From the NCBI RefSeq assembly GCF_026914285.1, contig NZ_CP113864.1:1953001-2017000 (forward strand): DNA of 64,000 nt, given 5' to 3'. The notes beneath the pieces were generated by a model that was not told where the DNA came from, ran no database searches, and worked only from the letters and a program-made list of their open reading frames with translations. Both the position numbers and the translations under genes were made by a program. This document shows, piece after piece, positions 48,913 through 57,467 of the stretch. Source of the DNA: Caldicellulosiruptor naganoensis. GTDB taxonomy: Bacteria; Bacillota; Thermoanaerobacteria; Caldicellulosiruptorales; Caldicellulosiruptoraceae. Positions within the stretch are counted from its first letter, which is position 1. Each line of letters begins with the position of its first letter.

Positions 48913-49584
48913 TTAAGGCTCATAACCTGGTAGGTAACTGAAGTTTTCTGAAGTAATTTTCCATTTTCGGTTTTCTTTTGATAAGTTAAAATAATATCTT
49001 ATTACACCTTTTGGATTATATGTCACCAATTTTTTGGGAAGTTGTTGCGTTTCTTCATACAGCCTTTTCTGATATTCTATTGTCATTTCTTCAGGCTTTA
49101 TGCTTCCATTTACTTTATTATCAATTGGAATCAACGCAACCATTTTGTTTTCGCAATATACATCTGCTATGACTGTTGCTGTATCACCTTCAATCCTTGT
49201 TTCTAAAAATTTTATATCATTTATTTTCCATTCAACAGTCCTTATATCTGAGGGTGAATAAGCTTCTCCTAAAACAGCCGTTTGAAAAACTTTTATTTTA
49301 TTTGCCAAAATTCCTGACTTTGCACTGTAATATTTCTCACATTCCTGGGTAATTTCATTTATCTTTCTGTCTATAAGCTGTGAAGGAATTTTAATATCTG
49401 GTGACTTTGTATACTCTGATGGATACACACTTTTACTATAAATATTTAGTGCACTCTTCACCACTTCTTTTATTTCCTCCTCATTATTCAATTGCTGAAT
49501 ACTTTCTGCATTATAACCAATTATAGTTGCAACTATTGCAATAATTACCAGTAAACCTAGTACAAATAATTTTCTTTTTTTCAT
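48913..49584 (-). CDS. Membrane-anchored protein of unknown function, downstream of amidase
   Basis: This is a 223-residue protein with one N-terminal membrane segment (residues 5-24, LFVLGLLVIIAIVATIIGY) and an extracytoplasmic domain. The domain begins with a helical part (NNEEEIKEVVKSALNIYSKS) and ends with a beta-rich NTF2-like part (YYFNLSKENRKWKITSENFS). ATG 49584 has GGGGAGG upstream and lies 19 nt after the amidase stop, so they form an operon. The layout is often seen next to amidase_6 genes. A role in amidase activity or localisation is only a guess from context. Confidence 0.65.
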   Translation of the reverse strand: MKKRKLFVLGLLVIIAIVATIIGYNAESIQQLNNEEEIKEVVKSALNIYSKSVYPSEYTKSPDIKIPSQLIDRKINEITQECEKYYSAKSGILANKIKVFQTAVLGEAYSPSDIRTVEWKINDIKFLETRIEGDTATVIADVYCENKMVALIPIDNKVNGSIKPEEMTIEYQKRLYEETQQLPKKLVTYNPKGVIRYYFNLSKENRKWKITSENFSYLPGYEP

Positions 49585-49603
49585 AAAATTTGACCTCCCC
49601 ATC

Positions 49604-50209
49604 TTATTGTGGTCTAACAGCAATTATGATTGTAGACAGAGGATTAAGATTATATGGCTTTAAATGCCATATTGCCCATTTCCTATCTGTTGTGTGTTGA
49701 TCTTGCAAAACACCGTTTATCCCAGAATCAGGGTCTCTGGCATAAACCACTACAATAGCAGAATGATCATATGTTCCATCAGAATCCCAATCATAAAATA
49801 ATACATCTCCTGGTTTTAGGGAAAAGTTAAAGTCTGACTGAGAACTATAATCCCATCTCCCAATATACATAGCATTATTTGCACTAAGCAACCAATATCT
49901 TAGACTATCGGCAACACTCCAAGCCTGTCCCCAATTCCACCACCAAAGTACTTTTTCACAATACCAACCTCGTTGTTTATCAAATGGGATAAGTCCACCT
50001 TCATGTAATGCCTGAGAAACAAAATTTGTACAGTCTTTGCTAAAATTAGGATAATCAGGATTTCTGCTTAACGCCCATGTATCTGCATAATTTACAGCTC
50101 CGCCAGAGGAGTAATATGCATTTACTTTAACACAATTAAAAAAACTCAAAAATAAAGTTAAAATCAAACTTAAGGTAACGTATCTTTTAACTTTTTTAGT
50201 AACTATCAT
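49604..50209 (-). CDS. Secreted amidase-domain protein (Amidase_6 / NlpC-like fold)
   Basis: This is a 201-residue protein with a signal peptide (core YVTLSLILTLFLSFFNCVKV) and an amidase_6 domain: YYSSGGAVNYADTWALSRNP, the catalytic Cys in DCTNFVSQALHEGG, Trp-rich middle, LKPGDVLFYDWD and the His in YDHSAIVV. Such proteins are thought to cut or bind cell-wall peptides outside the cell. ATG 50209 is chosen for the GAAGGAGATG upstream; an earlier in-frame start lies in the leader. It is controlled by regulatory module copy B. Confidence 0.88.
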   Translation of the reverse strand: MIVTKKVKRYVTLSLILTLFLSFFNCVKVNAYYSSGGAVNYADTWALSRNPDYPNFSKDCTNFVSQALHEGGLIPFDKQRGWYCEKVLWWWNWGQAWSVADSLRYWLLSANNAMYIGRWDYSSQSDFNFSLKPGDVLFYDWDSDGTYDHSAIVVVYARDPDSGINGVLQDQHTTDRKWAIWHLKPYNLNPLSTIIIAVRPQ

Positions 50210-50242
50210 TTTCTCATCTCCTTCTCTTGTTTTGATGTTTAT

Positions 50243-50725
50243 CACAACCCTTCTCAGCCGGCTGATGAAAGGCTGTTGCTTATTTCCCTAACTTCAATCT
50301 CCATTTTCTAAAACTCTTTCAAACATCATATGCCAGTTCCTCTAAACCTATCTGTCCCTGTTACACTTCTTATTTAATGTAATTGATATTTCCTTATCCA
50401 TACTCAAAACAAATTGTTGCCATATTTTTTTGAGCACAATCTGTTATGCTACTTTACACAATAGTATCTTCTTATCATTTCATCATCTAACTTGTTTTTT
50501 TATATCTCAGTTTCTTTATTCACTTATTTGGGTATTTTATTCTCAAAATATTTTTTCTGTAAACTTTTTTCTGGAATTTCTAAGCAAATTTTATCTTATA
50601 TATTTTCACACTGTCAATCCTGTTTTTTTTTTTTTTAGCCCATTATCAACTAAATTTTGAGCTCAGAATGTACTTTTCTTTAAATGGCTTAAAATTTCTT
50701 CAACTTTCTTCGGTTTATAACAAAA
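50243..50725 (-). promoter_or_regulatory. Repeated promoter-leader module, copy B (amidase operon)
   Basis: On the minus strand: phased A-blocks, an A14 run (50636-50623), TTGACA (50617-50612), 18 nt, TAAAAT (50593-50588), then a leader of about 370 nt. The leader contains GTAAAGTAGCATAACAGATT and CAACAATTTGTTTTGAGTAT, and ends with a hairpin (50243-50278) having CAGCCGGCTG in its centre, followed by GATAAACATCAAAACA before the ribosome-binding site. Confidence 0.75.
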
Positions 50726-51227
50726 TAAATTTGCAATTTATGGCTAATTAAAATATAGTTAAATTTCATTTCTTTTTCTCTACTATCTTTCCGTTCGCCT
50801 AAATAATAGCAAATAGGTTTTAAATCTAAATAAATATCATGCAAAATATTTGTTAAATTTTTAGCTTCTTGAATAAAACTAATTAGCAGATAAGACAATA
50901 AATGTATATATATATATATAAAGCCATCATCATTGAGGTAAAATTATAGCAAGAGAAGACTAAAAACACATATAGCCGTTTGCAAAATGAATAGATGTAC
51001 AAACCATAAAATAGGAATACAGGAATAAAAGTCAAGAGGCTGCATAGGTAAATTGTGCTATTTACACACAATAACAATATTATCAGCAACGTATGTAACT
51101 ATAAATTTATTACAAAATAATTCTAAAGCCAAAAAAGGCAAAATTATATCAAACCCTTTAAAAAGAGTTTTTAGTGTGGGCAATTTGTAGGGGATTAAAA
51201 ATGCATTTTTTAGAGTTAAGAAAAATC
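50726..51227. other. Intergenic DNA, no gene seen
   Basis: AT-rich, with a short TA microsatellite at about 50906-50920. No frame with a start signal. Confidence 0.5.
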
Positions 51228-51990
51228 TCAGGCAATAAGTTTTTTAAGTTTTTGAAGTTTTTTGTAAGAGATATTTTGGTGATGTTTTAGTATGGCATAA
51301 GAGAGAATAAAGAGTAAAAGCATACAAATAGCAGAGAGTAAGAAGTCAGAAAAAAGTGAAATATGGTCATATGAAAAAATGGTATCATGACCGAGAAAAG
51401 ATTTTAGATTAAAAATAGTTTGCTCGATAGTAACTCTGGATTTGTAAAGTTGATTAAACTGCTCAGAATTTCTATCGATACCTGGATAATACCGCAGGTT
51501 GGCATCCGGGTATGTATAGAACATTCTACCTGACTTAGAGGTAGTACAAGGATGTGGGCAAGTGCAAAAGCGTTTATTGTCTTTAATCTGAGAACAAGGG
51601 CAGCGCCATTTAATTCTTAGGGAGCGATTTTTACCATTACAAAGACCTTCGTAGATAAAAGGTTTATTTAGTTTATTACAGTAGGTTAATCAAAGCGGGA
51701 ATAAGAGCTTTTGAATCAGAGATAGCTTTAGAAAAAGCGGGGGCTTGTGGGTCATCAAAATAAGGACAGAAGGCAGAAGCAGATTTGGGGAGGTTTGAGT
51801 ATGTGAGATAATACACAGCAGAGGATGTGAGGTTAGGGTTTTGAAATTTGTTTTTCTGAGCAAAAGATTTTTCTAAATCTTGAGAATGTAGAGATAGAGG
51901 ATATTTTCTCGAAGTTGCATAAAAATTTAAGATGATAAGATTTGAGTTAAGGTAGAGAATTTGAAGATTTTTTGGATGAAGAAAGCACAT
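51228..51990 (-). pseudogene. Broken DDE transposase, C-terminal part
   Basis: The 3' piece (51228-51660) contains a zinc-like cluster (CPCSQIKDNKRFCTCPHPC), KSGRMFYTYPDANLRYYPGI and the last acidic region SRVTIEQTIFNLKSFLGHD, followed by a hydrophobic end. The 5' piece (51676-51990) is in another frame, joined by a frameshift near 51680, and begins inside the protein. I see no element ends. The family is close to IS4/IS1182-type transposases; the exact group is uncertain. Confidence 0.75.
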
Positions 51991-52095
51991 AACATAGATT
52001 GCAAAATGCTCATTTTGAGCGTTGCTGAAAAAGGCTAGTATTATTAAGTTTTAATAATATTCACCTGTAATATGTATTTATTGCAATTTATGCTT

Positions 52096-52157
52096 GGCTG
52101 ATAAAGTTGAAAAAAGTGGGTATTCAGAATACCCACTCCATCTCTTGACATAGAACC
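52096..52157 (-). repeat. 62-bp hairpin repeat, copy 3 (diverged, inverted)
   Basis: AGAATACCCACTCCATCTCT aligns with the complement of copy 2 (AGAATGCCCACTCCAACTTT), and TTGACATAGAACC with TTGACAAAGAGCC. The left arm has diverged and now forms its own GTGGGTATTC/GAATACCCAC hairpin. Confidence 0.55.
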
Positions 52158-52250
52158 TGAAAAATATTATAAAAAACTTCATTCAGAAAGATAGAAACCT
52201 TCTTTGCCTAATTATCATTTTTCAACTTTAATTCTATGACTGCATCAAAG

Positions 52251-52838
52251 TTATTGAGAAATATTTTTCTCAACTCTTGCTATACATTCTAAGAGTTCTT
52301 TTTCGTATTCTTCATACACTTTTTTGGTTTTTGAGTTTCTAAATGACTGCAAATCCTCGTCTAAGGCATTTAATAAAAATATTGTCTTTTCAATATCAGG
52401 TTGAATATTAATAATTTTTTCTTTATTTTTAGGGTCAACTATTTTTGTTTTAATTTTCTTTAGAAAATCAACCATTTTGATAATTAATTCATATCTTGAG
52501 TTAATTATTTTACCTATTTCCTTATCTTCAAATATGTTTGGCTCTTTTGCAATTAACATCGTCAATGTATTATTTAAAAAATATGCCTCAAGTCTTCCGT
52601 TTAGATATGAAAAATCCATATTTTCATCTTTGATGAGATATTCCAGAATATCACTTGCTTCAGAGAGTTTATGAGAATATTCGACAAAAAATATATTAAT
52701 AATTTTTGCATTATAATTGACTTTAAACACTTCCAATTTGTTTATTCTACTAAACAAAAAGCCTCCTATAAACACGCTCAAAATTAAATATGCTAAAAAA
52801 ATAATTACTAAAATATTGCACAAATAAGTTTTTTTCAA
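52251..52838 (-). CDS. Membrane-anchored helical protein of unknown function
   Basis: This is a 195-residue protein with one N-terminal membrane helix (residues 8-30, NILVIIFLAYLILSVFIGGF) and an alpha-helical extracytoplasmic part. It is Lys/Glu-rich and without Cys in that part (for example YEEYEKELLECIARVEKNIS at the end has one Cys). It starts at TTG after GAGGGGG. Regulatory module copy C precedes it, with the same 370-nt leader length as the amidase gene. I do not recognise the family. Confidence 0.65.
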   Translation of the reverse strand: MKKTYLCNILVIIFLAYLILSVFIGGFLFSRINKLEVFKVNYNAKIINIFFVEYSHKLSEASDILEYLIKDENMDFSYLNGRLEAYFLNNTLTMLIAKEPNIFEDKEIGKIINSRYELIIKMVDFLKKIKTKIVDPKNKEKIINIQPDIEKTIFLLNALDEDLQSFRNSKTKKVYEEYEKELLECIARVEKNISQ

Positions 52839-52879
52839 TTAACGAATAACCCCCTCTTTTTTGTTTTGATATTTATCTC

Positions 52880-53350
52880 AACCTTTTTCAGCCGGCTGAT
52901 AAAAGGTTAGGGCTTAGATTTAAAAAATTCTAATTTTTTTTATTCTAAAGATTTTTCAAATATCACACGAGGCCTATTTAAAACTCTATCTGCATCTCAT
53001 ACATTTCTTAGCTCATCTATTTCCCCTACACTGCAAACAAATTGTTGATAAGCCTTCTTGAGCACAGTCTGTTATATCTTGTGCCTTACATAATAGCATC
53101 TTCTTTTTATCTTTTCAATCAACTTGATTTTTTATATATTCATTCTTTTATTTTTTTTTAAGACTATTCTATGCTTAAATTATTTCTTCTGTAAATCTCT
53201 TCTTGGAATTTTTATGTAAATCATATCTTATATATTTTCTCTTTGTCAATCCCGTTTTTTCTTTTTTTAGCCAATTTTTAGCTAAATTTTGAGCAAAAAA
53301 TACATATTTCTTTAATTAACTTTAAATCTCTTCGATTTTCTCGATTTTTA
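52880..53350 (-). promoter_or_regulatory. Repeated promoter-leader module, copy C
   Basis: On the minus strand: A-rich upstream region, A7GA6 run, TTGACA (53249-53244), 18 nt, TATGAT (53225-53220), and a leader of about 370 nt with ACTGTGCTCAAGAAGG and CAACAATTTGTTTGCAGTGT. It ends in a hairpin (52880-52908: AACCTTTT / AAAAGGTT with CAGCCGGCTG inside), then GATAAATATCAAAACA. Confidence 0.72.
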
Positions 53351-53476
53351 AAATTAAAAATTAATTTAAATACTTTTACTAAAAAAATATGCTCCCTTTT
53401 AATCAAAAGTTTTGTCTCTTTATTGCTTACTAAAAGTAGAGCATATCAAACTTATCGTTTGTGGAAGTCCCTTTAT

Positions 53477-53560
53477 TAATATTCAATATCTGAAACAACT
53501 ACATCAAAAGTAGCCACCGCTTCATCTTCTGTAACGGCTTTCTCAGAAAATACTCAAATA
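53477..53560 (-). pseudogene. C-terminal remnant of a secreted-protein-like gene
   Basis: The minus strand encodes FSEKAVTEDEAVATFDVVVS DIEY followed by a stop, with frame breaks upstream. It looks like the tail of a lost exported protein gene. The rest of 53351-54055 is AT-rich and I see nothing in it. Confidence 0.3.
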
Positions 53561-54055
53561 GGTTAAAGATAAGGTTACTTTTTAACTATTCTTGCATCTT
53601 CCCCGTATGTACAGAAAATTTTATTAATAGTTGCAAATTTAACTTTTAATTTTGTATTATTAGTTTTTTCTTGTTTTAATTTTTTCTGAAAAAACTAATT
53701 TAATATTTTTTGTTTCTTAAAATCTTTACATTAAATACCATTCTACTACTTTGTCGTTTGCTATTAACACTCATTTCTGTTGTTGAAACATAATAAATTA
53801 GCTTTCTCCTAACTGAAAGATAAAAATAATTATTTTTTATAGAGCAATCTATAATTATTTGTTAGTTTATCACATTTGAAATTTTGAAAATTCAATTGTA
53901 AATGGTTTATCATTAAAACTGTATTTTATTTCCAAATTCCTGTTATAACCTAACAGAATAATATTTTTTACACAATGTATTGATTTAGTTTAATATACTT
54001 AGATATACATTTATACATTCTTACAGCATTGTTGCCAGGTTACTGGTATATATTG

Positions 54056-54084
54056 TTGACTTCATCAATATTAGAGTATATAAT
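54056..54084 (+). promoter_or_regulatory. Promoter of the degraded secreted-protein gene
   Basis: TTGACT (54056-54061), 17 nt, TATAAT (54079-54084), about 55 nt before the ATG. It does not belong to the repeated module family. Confidence 0.7.
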
Positions 54085-54139
54085 AATAGCAACAAAAATT
54101 TTTTATAATAACTAAAAATAGAAAGGTGTGTGATTGCCA

Positions 54140-54582
54140 ATGTATAACAAGAAACAAGTATATCTTATTATTCTTACTTTAACTGCAATATTTTGCTTAC
54201 CATTAATGACCAACATTGTCTTTGCACTATCAAATAAATTAGACACTTATCAAGGAACAGGATTTACTGATGTCGGCAAAGAATCTGTTGACAGTTTTAC
54301 AATTACAAAAGGTGATTTTTATTGTTATCACAGAATAACTAAATCAACTCGATGGAATACTGGGACATATGCTGAAATGAAATTAACTCCTCTTAAAAAA
54401 GAATGGTTGGGATACAAGAGGCTGTAAGTAATTAAGCTCAAACAATTCAAGTTAGTCATAATGAAACATCATATTATACACTTCCATTTACTGAGCTTTC
54501 TGACGGAACTTATAAAATATACTTCCAGTCCACTTATAAAGATAATGTAGATTTTGATGGTATTGTATATGACGATAAGTAA
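54140..54582 (+). pseudogene. Degraded secreted-protein gene (same architecture as the 47.9 kb protein)
   Basis: ATG 54140 starts a signal peptide (YLIILTLTAIFCLPLMTNIV) and a beta-rich domain (DSFTITKGDFYCYHRITKST) that stops at 54425. The C-terminal part continues in another frame (TIQVSHNETSYYTLPFTELS, ending GIVYDDK, stop 54580-54582). Stops in the other frames at 54429 and 54433 mean at least two lesions. The size and aromatic-acidic end recall the secreted protein at 47929. Confidence 0.65.
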
Positions 54583-54610
54583 TATTAGAAATTTTAGCAG
54601 GGGGACCATT

Positions 54611-55195
54611 ATGAAACTTAAAGAAATCTTAAAAAATGCATTTATAGTTATATGTTCTCTTGTTTTGTCAATGTTTTTATGTTATTATGTTTTAGATGAT
54701 ATCTGGTTACATTTTTCAATTGAAGCATTTAGCTTTATATTTTTGAGAGTTTTTGTAGCTATTTTATTGTTTTCTCTCTTGCATCTTATATTTAACGGAA
54801 AATTATATTATTTCATGTTAGATATTTTATTTACTAGTTATATTGTTTTAGTTATTTCGCTTAGCTTTTTCCGGCTAAGCAGATCAGAACATTACATCAA
54901 CTTTAATTTAAATGAAATAATTTATTATGGTTTATCTCAAATAATTGAAAACTTCATTTTGTATTTGCCAGCTGGTTTCTACCTTTCTTTTAGAATAAAA
55001 AATAAACCAAAAATCACAATTTTTATTTTTTTAGTATGGATTATAATAGTTGAATTGTTACAATTTTTAACAAAAAAGGGTGTATTTGATATTTTAGACA
55101 TTATAATTAATTTACTTGGTTATCTTACAGGAATCTTGATATTCAACATACCCCAAATAAAAAACTTTTTTAATAACAAAAAAAAGACCAGCTAA
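54611..55195 (+). CDS. VanZ-like membrane protein
   Basis: This is a 194-residue protein with five predicted helices. The VanZ family pattern is present: ENFILYLPAGFYLSFRIK, then IIIVELLQFLTKKGVFDILDI with the conserved Glu, and NLLGYLTGILIF. VanZ-type proteins give low-level glycopeptide (teicoplanin) tolerance in some hosts, but most are uncharacterised. ATG 54611 follows CAGGGGGA; it lies 28 nt after the degraded secreted-protein gene and probably shared its promoter. Confidence 0.8.
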   Translation: MKLKEILKNAFIVICSLVLSMFLCYYVLDDIWLHFSIEAFSFIFLRVFVAILLFSLLHLIFNGKLYYFMLDILFTSYIVLVISLSFFRLSRSEHYINFNLNEIIYYGLSQIIENFILYLPAGFYLSFRIKNKPKITIFIFLVWIIIVELLQFLTKKGVFDILDIIINLLGYLTGILIFNIPQIKNFFNNKKKTS

Positions 55196-55430
55196 TTAAA
55201 AGCAAGAGGTTTTTAAAAAATTTTGAATATATTTTTTACCGCAGAACAATACTCTTCGCAATATTTCTGAACCTCTTTTTGATATTTTGTTCTTCGTGCC
55301 AACAAATTGCCATGATTGAACTACCGAGAGGGTTAAACCAAAATATGCAACTAATTTGTTTTGTAAGCAATCAATTCATCGTTAAAATGATAATATTGAC
55401 AACAATCTTTTTGGATATTTATATAGTTAA

Positions 55431-55480
55431 AAGAGGGGCTTTTCAAATTTTTTGTGAAAAGCCCCTCTTATCTTTATTTT
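55431..55480 (+). terminator. Terminator after the VanZ-like gene
   Basis: AAGAGGGGCTTTTCA and TGAAAAGCCCCTCTT form a 15-bp stem, followed by ATCTTTATTTTT. It lies 236 nt after the VanZ stop; the stretch between has no clear gene, only a minus-strand fragment with a basic-helical tail (ARRTKYQKEVQKYCEEYC). Confidence 0.85.
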
Positions 55481-55520
55481 TATTTTGAACTTGATTTTCT
55501 AACTTTACATTTTAATGTAT

Positions 55521-55685
55521 TTATTCTTTTTTGTATTTGTATGTTATTATTGTGTTTAAATATAATAAATATAAAACAAATAAGAATACTGCTATCTCAT
55601 TAAAAGTACTTTTTTCAAGTCAAATTAATCTATAATTCCCAAAACCAAAAAGATAAAAAATACCGGTAATATAATATTCTACCAT
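55521..55685 (-). pseudogene. Small membrane protein frame with one in-frame TGA
   Basis: ATG 55685 has GTAGGAGAAG upstream and opens a 54-codon frame: MVEYYITGIFYLFGFGNYRL, then a TGA at 55622-55620, then a hydrophobic helix (FNEIAVFLFVLYLLYLN) with a lysine-rich end. It looks like a decayed two-helix small protein; a random frame is possible. Confidence 0.3.
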
Positions 55686-55781
55686 TCTTCTCCTACCTTA
55701 TTATTTTTTGATATATTTCCGCGCTATAATAATTAATACAAAAAACGCTGTAAAAAATCATACTCCATTTATTGGTCTTTT

Positions 55782-57440
55782 CTAATCAATAATCTCATCA
55801 ATTGGCGCGCCGGGTGGGACAATTGGAAGAGCTTTTTCGTCCTTGTCAATTACAAAGTCAATCACAGTTGGTCTTCCAGACTCAAGAGCTTTTAAAATAG
55901 CCCTGTCAACCTCATCTGGCGATGTAACTCTTATGCCAAGTGCACCGTATGCATCTGCAAGCTTTACAAAATCCGGTGGCCTGTCAAGGGTTGTTTGTGA
56001 AAATCTTTTTCCATAGAAAAGGCCCTGCCACTGGCGAACCATGCCTAAAACGCCATTGTTAAGCAGCGCAACTATCACAGGTATATTGTAGTGAACAGCT
56101 GTTGCAAGCTCACCACAGTTCATTCTAAAACTTCCATCTCCTGCAATATCAATTACTACTTTGTCTGGTCTTGCTATCTTTGCTCCAATTGCTGCACCAA
56201 AACCATAACCCATTGTACCAAGACCACCTGAAGAAATAAACTGTCTTGGCCTTTGGTATTTGTAAAACTGTGCTGCCCAAATCTGGTTTTGTCCAACCTC
56301 TGTTGTGATTATTGCATCGTTGTTGGTAAGAGCAGAAATTCTCTCAACAACATACTGGGGATGAAGCTTGCCATCATTTGGATAGCTCAAAGGATAGTTT
56401 TTCTTCCATTCATATATCATCTCTATCCATTCAGTATTTGTCTTTTTCTCAATATTATCAACCAGTATCTTTAATATCTGCTTCACATCGCCAACAAGCG
56501 CAATATCAGTGCTGACGTTTTTGTCAATCTCAGCAGGGTCAATATCAATGTGAATAATCTTTGCATTTGGTGCAAATCTGTCAACCTTGCTGATTACTCT
56601 ATCTGAAAACCTTGCACCAACAGCAATCAAAAGGTCGCAGTGTGACACTGCATAGTTAGAAGCGCGTGTGCCGTGCATTCCAACAAGCCCTGTATAGTTC
56701 GGATGAGTTGATGGAAATCCACCAACACCCATCAAAGTTGTGGCAACAGGTGCATTTATCTTTTCTGCAAATTGAATGAGCTCTTCTGATGCCTCTGACG
56801 AAATAACCCCTCCGCCAGAGCAGATAAAAGGTCTTTGACTTGAATTTATAAGCTCAATCGCCTTTTCTATCTCTTCTTGTGTTGCAAAAACCTTTTTCTT
56901 AATTTTCTTTGGCTCTTTTTTCTCATATTCAGCATATGCTGCTGTCACATCCTTGCAAACATCAATTAAAACAGGTCCTGGTCTTCCACTTTGCGCAATT
57001 TCAAATGCACGTCGAATGGTATCGGCTAAAACATTTACATCTTTTACAATAAAATTGTGCTTTGTAATTGGCATAGTAATACCTGTTATATCAACCTCTT
57101 GGAACGAGTCTTTGCCAAGCAAGTTTGTTGGCACCTGGCCTGTTATTGCTATAATTGGAACAGAATCCATATAAGCTGTTGCAATACCTGTGACGATATT
57201 TGTAGCACCGGGGCCTGAGGTTGTAAACACAACCCCAACCTTGCCAGATGCTCTTGCATACCCATCTGCTGCATGGGAGGCGTGCTGTTCGTGCGATGTC
57301 AAATAGTGTTTTATCTCATTTTGATGTTTATAAAGCGCATCGTAGATATTCAGGGCAGCACCGCCCGGATACCCAAATACCTCTTTTACCCCTTGTTCTT
57401 TTAAACACTCAATAATAATCTCTGCGCCTGTCAGCTTCAA
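55782..57440 (-). CDS. ilvB: Acetolactate synthase, large (catalytic) subunit
   Basis: This 552-residue ThDP enzyme has the catalytic Glu in LTSHEQHASHAADGYARASG, the central FAD-binding domain (VGMHGTRASNYAVSHCDLLI) and the ThDP motif IAGDGSFRMNCGELATAVHY. It condenses two pyruvates to acetolactate, the first step of valine and leucine synthesis. It is the last gene of ilvE-ilvD-ilvB. The regulatory subunit gene (ilvN) and ilvC are not in the window, so they must be encoded elsewhere. Confidence 0.94.
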   Translation of the reverse strand: MKLTGAEIIIECLKEQGVKEVFGYPGGAALNIYDALYKHQNEIKHYLTSHEQHASHAADGYARASGKVGVVFTTSGPGATNIVTGIATAYMDSVPIIAITGQVPTNLLGKDSFQEVDITGITMPITKHNFIVKDVNVLADTIRRAFEIAQSGRPGPVLIDVCKDVTAAYAEYEKKEPKKIKKKVFATQEEIEKAIELINSSQRPFICSGGGVISSEASEELIQFAEKINAPVATTLMGVGGFPSTHPNYTGLVGMHGTRASNYAVSHCDLLIAVGARFSDRVISKVDRFAPNAKIIHIDIDPAEIDKNVSTDIALVGDVKQILKILVDNIEKKTNTEWIEMIYEWKKNYPLSYPNDGKLHPQYVVERISALTNNDAIITTEVGQNQIWAAQFYKYQRPRQFISSGGLGTMGYGFGAAIGAKIARPDKVVIDIAGDGSFRMNCGELATAVHYNIPVIVALLNNGVLGMVRQWQGLFYGKRFSQTTLDRPPDFVKLADAYGALGIRVTSPDEVDRAILKALESGRPTVIDFVIDKDEKALPIVPPGAPIDEIID

Positions 57441-57467
57441 AATACCACAACCCCCAAACCAAGATTT

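Noticed and set aside
50906..50920. TA microsatellite as a regulatory element
   Set aside because: No gene starts nearby and such runs are common in AT-rich spacers.
52680..52700. Single TTCGACA sites elsewhere (also near 21775)
   Set aside because: Single Spo0A-like boxes inside coding DNA are expected by chance; only the tandem set at 17621 is notable.
42461..53350. CRISPR array or tandem repeat array
   Set aside because: The four module copies are 2-6 kb apart and each is a promoter with a leader; there are no regular spacers and no cas genes.
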